Shown one piece after another: positions 63,620-64,000 of a DNA stretch of 64,000 nucleotides. The DNA lies in the NCBI RefSeq assembly GCF_019216885.1, contig NZ_JAAQRC020000001.1, positions 682,001 to 746,000 of the forward strand. The letters run 5' to 3'. The stretch's first letter is position 1. Every line of letters begins with the position of its first letter. This DNA is from Methylobacterium sp. SyP6R (lineage in GTDB: Bacteria; Pseudomonadota; Alphaproteobacteria; Rhizobiales; Beijerinckiaceae). Position numbers and translations under genes: made by a program. The notes beneath the pieces are model-generated. The model was not told the origin of the DNA. It made no database searches and saw only the letters and a program-made list of their open reading frames with translations.

Positions 63620-64000
63620 TGTCGCCCGAGGTCGCCCGCTTCCTGATCGCCGGCGGCTCGGCCGCCGCGATCAACTGGCTTGCCCGCATCGCCCTGTCGT
63701 GGGTGATGCCGTACGTCGCCTCGATGCTGGTCGCCTACGGGATCGGCATGGCGGCGGGGTTCTGGCTCTACCGCACCTTCGTGTTCCGGGGCGCCGCGAC
63801 CGGCCGTCTCCCCCGCCAGGTGGCCGTCTTCGTCGCCGTCAACGCGGTCGGGGCCGGCGTGGTGCTGGGGGTGAGCGCGGCCCTGGTCGCCGCGCTCGCC
63901 GGGTTGGTGCCGGCGGTACCGCTGCCGGTGGCGGAGGCGCTCGGCCACGGCGCCGGCATCGCGGCCGGCGCGGTGTCGAACTATTTCGGCCACCAGATCC
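63619..64000 (+). CDS. GtrA-like membrane protein, N-terminal part (cut by window edge)
   Basis: At least 127 residues are visible before the window ends. FLIAGGSAAAINWLARI, VAYGIGMAAGFWLYRTFVFRG and a C-terminal HGAGIAAGAVSNYFGH are typical of GtrA, a four-helix membrane protein that helps move or flip polyprenyl-linked sugars. The start overlaps the stop of the HAD-UbiA gene (TGATG), so the two are translationally coupled. The C-terminus is not seen. Confidence 0.82.
   Translation, partial: MSPEVARFLIAGGSAAAINWLARIALSWVMPYVASMLVAYGIGMAAGFWLYRTFVFRGAATGRLPRQVAVFVAVNAVGAGVVLGVSAALVAALAGLVPAVPLPVAEALGHGAGIAAGAVSNYFGHQI

Overview
The window is a GC-rich (about 70% by eye) stretch of alphaproteobacterial chromosome with dense, mostly minus-strand coding. 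The gene mix suggests a methylobacterium-like member of the Rhizobiales/Hyphomicrobiales: two LOV-type photosensory kinases, a NepR-like/ECF general-stress sigma factor with CsbD and YfdX stress genes, a nadQ-nadABC locus, a chimeric Omp25-like/OprB porin, and several families of palindromic intergenic repeats. This placement is inference from content, not from a search. No rRNA, tRNA, CRISPR array or prophage was seen. One IS110-type insertion sequence is present.

Layout. 1-4050: a chemoreceptor fragment cut by the window edge, a small secreted protein, an alpha/beta hydrolase, an acyl-CoA dehydrogenase and a PAS-HTH regulator. 4100-6370: a broken acyltransferase/SGNH gene, a dispersed repeat and the IS110 transposase. 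6377-14817: a TPR lipoprotein, an M17 aminopeptidase, an EcsC protein, an AmpG-like transporter, a LOV-HisKA_2 kinase with its response regulator, and a divergent SDR/TetR pair. 14897-28774: mutS, NADP-malic enzyme, a metallophosphoesterase, a GGDEF-EAL protein, phosphomannomutase, an FAH-family enzyme and the two-barrel porin. 28913-36189: a LOV-PAS hybrid kinase, then nadQ-nadA-nadB-nadC with two operator-like palindromes before nadA. 36255-40038: a small catabolic cluster (IclR, SDR, MFS, cupin). 40515-45374: a Crp/Fnr regulator, a NepR-like/ECF sigma fusion, two CsbD-like genes and an Hsp70-like ATPase. 45378-51454: a sulfonate-type operon (SfnB-like flavoprotein, SsuD-like monooxygenase, SsuA-like binding protein), a SnoaL-like protein, an SDR with a degraded SDR tail beside it, and a LysR regulator.

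51499-59300 holds the most intriguing unit: a minus-strand five-gene operon coding, in transcription order, for a SWIM zinc-finger protein, a DUF5691-like protein, a MoxR-type AAA+ ATPase, a DUF5682-like protein with TraB/TIKI-like motifs, and a vWA (MIDAS) protein. Its function is not known to me; the parts suggest an ATP-driven chaperone or conflict/effector module. 59845-64000: a third CsbD-like gene, a small secreted Cys-containing protein, a YfdX protein, a HAD-UbiA fusion and the start of a GtrA-like gene cut by the window edge.

Three dispersed repeat families (CTCATCCTGAGGT-type large palindromes, five copies; a roughly 115-bp element, two good copies and two degraded; and an agcattttccgacgaa-type element, two copies) fill many of the intergenic gaps. 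One copy sits inside the five-gene operon.
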